From a virus, in IMG/VR virus record IMGVR_UViG_3300017971_000185, positions 421,683 to 485,682 of that record: a stretch of DNA of 64,000 nucleotides. The stretch is one strand, 5' to 3'. Under the pieces are notes generated by a model that saw nothing but the letters and a program-made list of their open reading frames with translations, was not told where the DNA came from and did no database searches. How positions within the stretch are numbered: position 1 is the stretch's first letter; each line of letters begins with the position of its first letter. Shown here piece by piece: positions 62,710 through 64,000 of the stretch. The position numbers and the translations under genes are program-made.

Positions 62710-64000
62710 TTCGTCTCGACACACTCGTTGCCTTGGGGCAACGGGAAAAACTCGGCTATCTGCTCGATGACCAGCGGCCCTATGGGGAAGTTGTGTTGGA
62801 TGCGGAGGGCCACATCATCACTGTTCGCAAATCCTCTGGGGCGGTTCCCGTCCCAGACTTGCCCAATCGCACCAACTCCGAGTTGCGCATTGGGATGTAT
62901 GTCGAGAACGAGATGTATCTCTTTGGGACGACTCCGAAGGAGTACAAGGACCCCACGAAGCCTAGGAAAGCGCTGGAGCACGCTGCTGAAGCCTATGCCA
63001 AGATCGCCAAGGAAGTGCGGATCAAAGCCACACAGGCGGTCGCGCGGTTCTACGACTTGTCTCTAAGGGGCAAGCACAAGGTGCCGAAGGGGTGGCGATT
63101 TCAGCGGTATGTGTTTGTCTATAAGGACCAATACCTGCCCAGCGTTCCGCAGCTTCGCCCTGTGATTGAGAAATTTGTAGATGCCATTCCTAGCGTGGAC
63201 AGCATCGAAAGGCAGTGCTTGATTACGGGAGAGTGGGTGCGGTGTCAGACGACGCCCCACGCAAACACCAAAGGACTTAGCTCCAACTCCAGTGGAGCGT
63301 CCTTTGTGAGTTTCAATGGGACAAGTCAGTACCAGGGGCGTCCCGAGGATCGGTTCTTGACGGCTCCCATCGCCCCTGGTGTATCTCGACTCATGACTTC
63401 AGCGCTTTCGTGGTTGAGCCGGAATCGTAGAATCCAACTCACGCCCGATCTCAATGTCTTGGTCTGGACTGAGGAAGGCCACCCGCTAGAGGCTCTCGGG
63501 CCGAAGTTGTTTGCGCCAGAGAAGGAGTCCCGAGAACAGCGAACGAAACGCGAAGAGGAAGCCGTTGGTGACCTCTTCGCTCATCCTGAGTGGGATGAGA
63601 GCACGGAGGCCGCCTACCTCCTGACAACGACTGGGAATATGGGTCGCTTCGCGGTCCGTGAGTGGGAGGAAACGACTGTCGGCAGGCTCTCTGCCAATCT
63701 GAGGCGGTTCGTTCAGGACTTCACAGTCGAGATCACAGTTGGGGAAGAGGAAGTCCAAGCTCGTCACACGTCTCTCTCGCGGCTGTACGCAGCGTGGTCC
63801 GATAGGCAGGTGGTACACCGTGACATCCTTGCCCTAGCCAACATGGCGCTCAAAGGAATGCCGGTACCAGAGTGTGCGTGGCCCTCCGGTGCGCCAGAAA
63901 CCATTATCCAGAAAGCCATCTTTCAAGCGTATAGGAAACGGAACATGGAGAATCCAGGAAATTTCACAGCGGACATCAGCGTAGACGGGCAGTCGAATGC
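62706..64000 (+). CDS. cas8c: type I-C Cas8c (Csd1), partial at window end
   Basis: The frame from the ATG at 62706 is open for over 431 codons to the last base. It matches Csd1: MIRLDTLVALGQREKLGYLL, then QCLITGEWVRCQTTPHANTK, the hallmark SSNSSGASFVSFNG, and MTSALSWLSRNRRIQ with NVLVWTEEG. Cas8c is the large subunit that recognises the PAM and opens target DNA. Complete family members are about 550-650 residues, so roughly a third is missing beyond the window. The expected Cas3, Cas4, Cas1 and Cas2 are not in view. Confidence 0.82.
   Translation, partial: MIRLDTLVALGQREKLGYLLDDQRPYGEVVLDAEGHIITVRKSSGAVPVPDLPNRTNSELRIGMYVENEMYLFGTTPKEYKDPTKPRKALEHAAEAYAKIAKEVRIKATQAVARFYDLSLRGKHKVPKGWRFQRYVFVYKDQYLPSVPQLRPVIEKFVDAIPSVDSIERQCLITGEWVRCQTTPHANTKGLSSNSSGASFVSFNGTSQYQGRPEDRFLTAPIAPGVSRLMTSALSWLSRNRRIQLTPDLNVLVWTEEGHPLEALGPKLFAPEKESREQRTKREEEAVGDLFAHPEWDESTEAAYLLTTTGNMGRFAVREWEETTVGRLSANLRRFVQDFTVEITVGEEEVQARHTSLSRLYAAWSDRQVVHRDILALANMALKGMPVPECAWPSGAPETIIQKAIFQAYRKRNMENPGNFTADISVDGQSN

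Noticed and set aside
1-64000. Global recoding of TAG (alternative code)
   Set aside because: Many well-bounded genes in the window end in TAG, and only one internal TAG (60325) interrupts a convincing frame.

Overview
The window is a continuous piece of a double-stranded DNA tailed-phage (Caudoviricetes) genome. Every convincing gene is on the + strand. Genes are tightly packed, with many ATGA/GTGA/TAATG overlaps, and the window holds phage replication genes followed by a complete head/packaging block (terminase, portal, prohead protease, scaffold, decoration protein, major capsid protein). Composition is moderately GC-rich. A set of small genes carries a -10-like box (GGGGTAGRMT type) only 4-6 nt upstream of the start codon. 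This fits a host that initiates leaderless mRNAs well (Actinobacteria and Deinococcus are the classic examples), but the host cannot be named from the sequence.

Layout: (1) 1-11.2 kb, replication, recombination and transcription control: SbcD-like nuclease, Cas4/RecB-like Fe-S nuclease, coiled-coil protein, DnaN-like sliding clamp, a half-length SbcC/Rad50 ATPase, a TOPRIM primase core, a metallopeptidase-like protein, DnaX clamp loader, a NusG-like factor and a sigma-region-4 protein. DnaX is a 'fractured' gene: its two halves end and begin in the halves of a split intein, with a free-standing LAGLIDADG endonuclease gene between them. (2) 11.2-22.3 kb, lipoprotein plus fibre/virion-associated proteins, several sharing one N-terminal leader; one contains a Dps/ferritin domain with an intact ferroxidase site. 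(3) 22.3-29.3 kb, small-terminase candidate, large terminase, portal with intein. (4) 29.3-41.4 kb, three giant ORFs (1510, about 1009 and 1523 aa) carrying a 2H phosphoesterase, three HExxH metallopeptidase motifs, a class II CCA-adding/poly(A) polymerase and a topoisomerase IB; they lie inside the head cluster and share a short recurring peptide motif. (5) 41.4-49.3 kb, zinc-ribbon protein, prohead protease interrupted by two inteins, acidic scaffold, decoration protein, major capsid protein, strong terminator. (6) 49.3-52.3 kb, three overlapping homing-type endonuclease genes. (7) 52.3-54.6 kb, an IbrA-like PAPS-reductase-family protein, a GNAT and an IbrB/ParB-like protein in one operon. 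(8) 54.6-60.8 kb, about twenty small accessory genes, some broken. (9) 61-64 kb, a phage-borne type I-C CRISPR effector module in the order cas7-cas5-cas8, running off the window end. Its Cas5 appears to have lost the three known RNA-cleaving residues.

How it fits together: the first block would copy DNA (primase, clamp, clamp loader) and process ends (SbcCD-like, Cas4-like). The NusG-like and sigma-like proteins sit directly before the virion genes and may switch on late transcription. The head genes package DNA together with an unusual set of enzymes that may travel in the particle. At least eight selfish units (four inteins, one split, plus four endonuclease ORFs) sit in or beside the most conserved genes. 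The accessory end holds nucleotide/sulfur-chemistry genes and CRISPR proteins that could act against competing elements or regulate RNA. No tRNA gene, integrase, CRISPR array, cas1, cas2 or cas3 was seen within the window.
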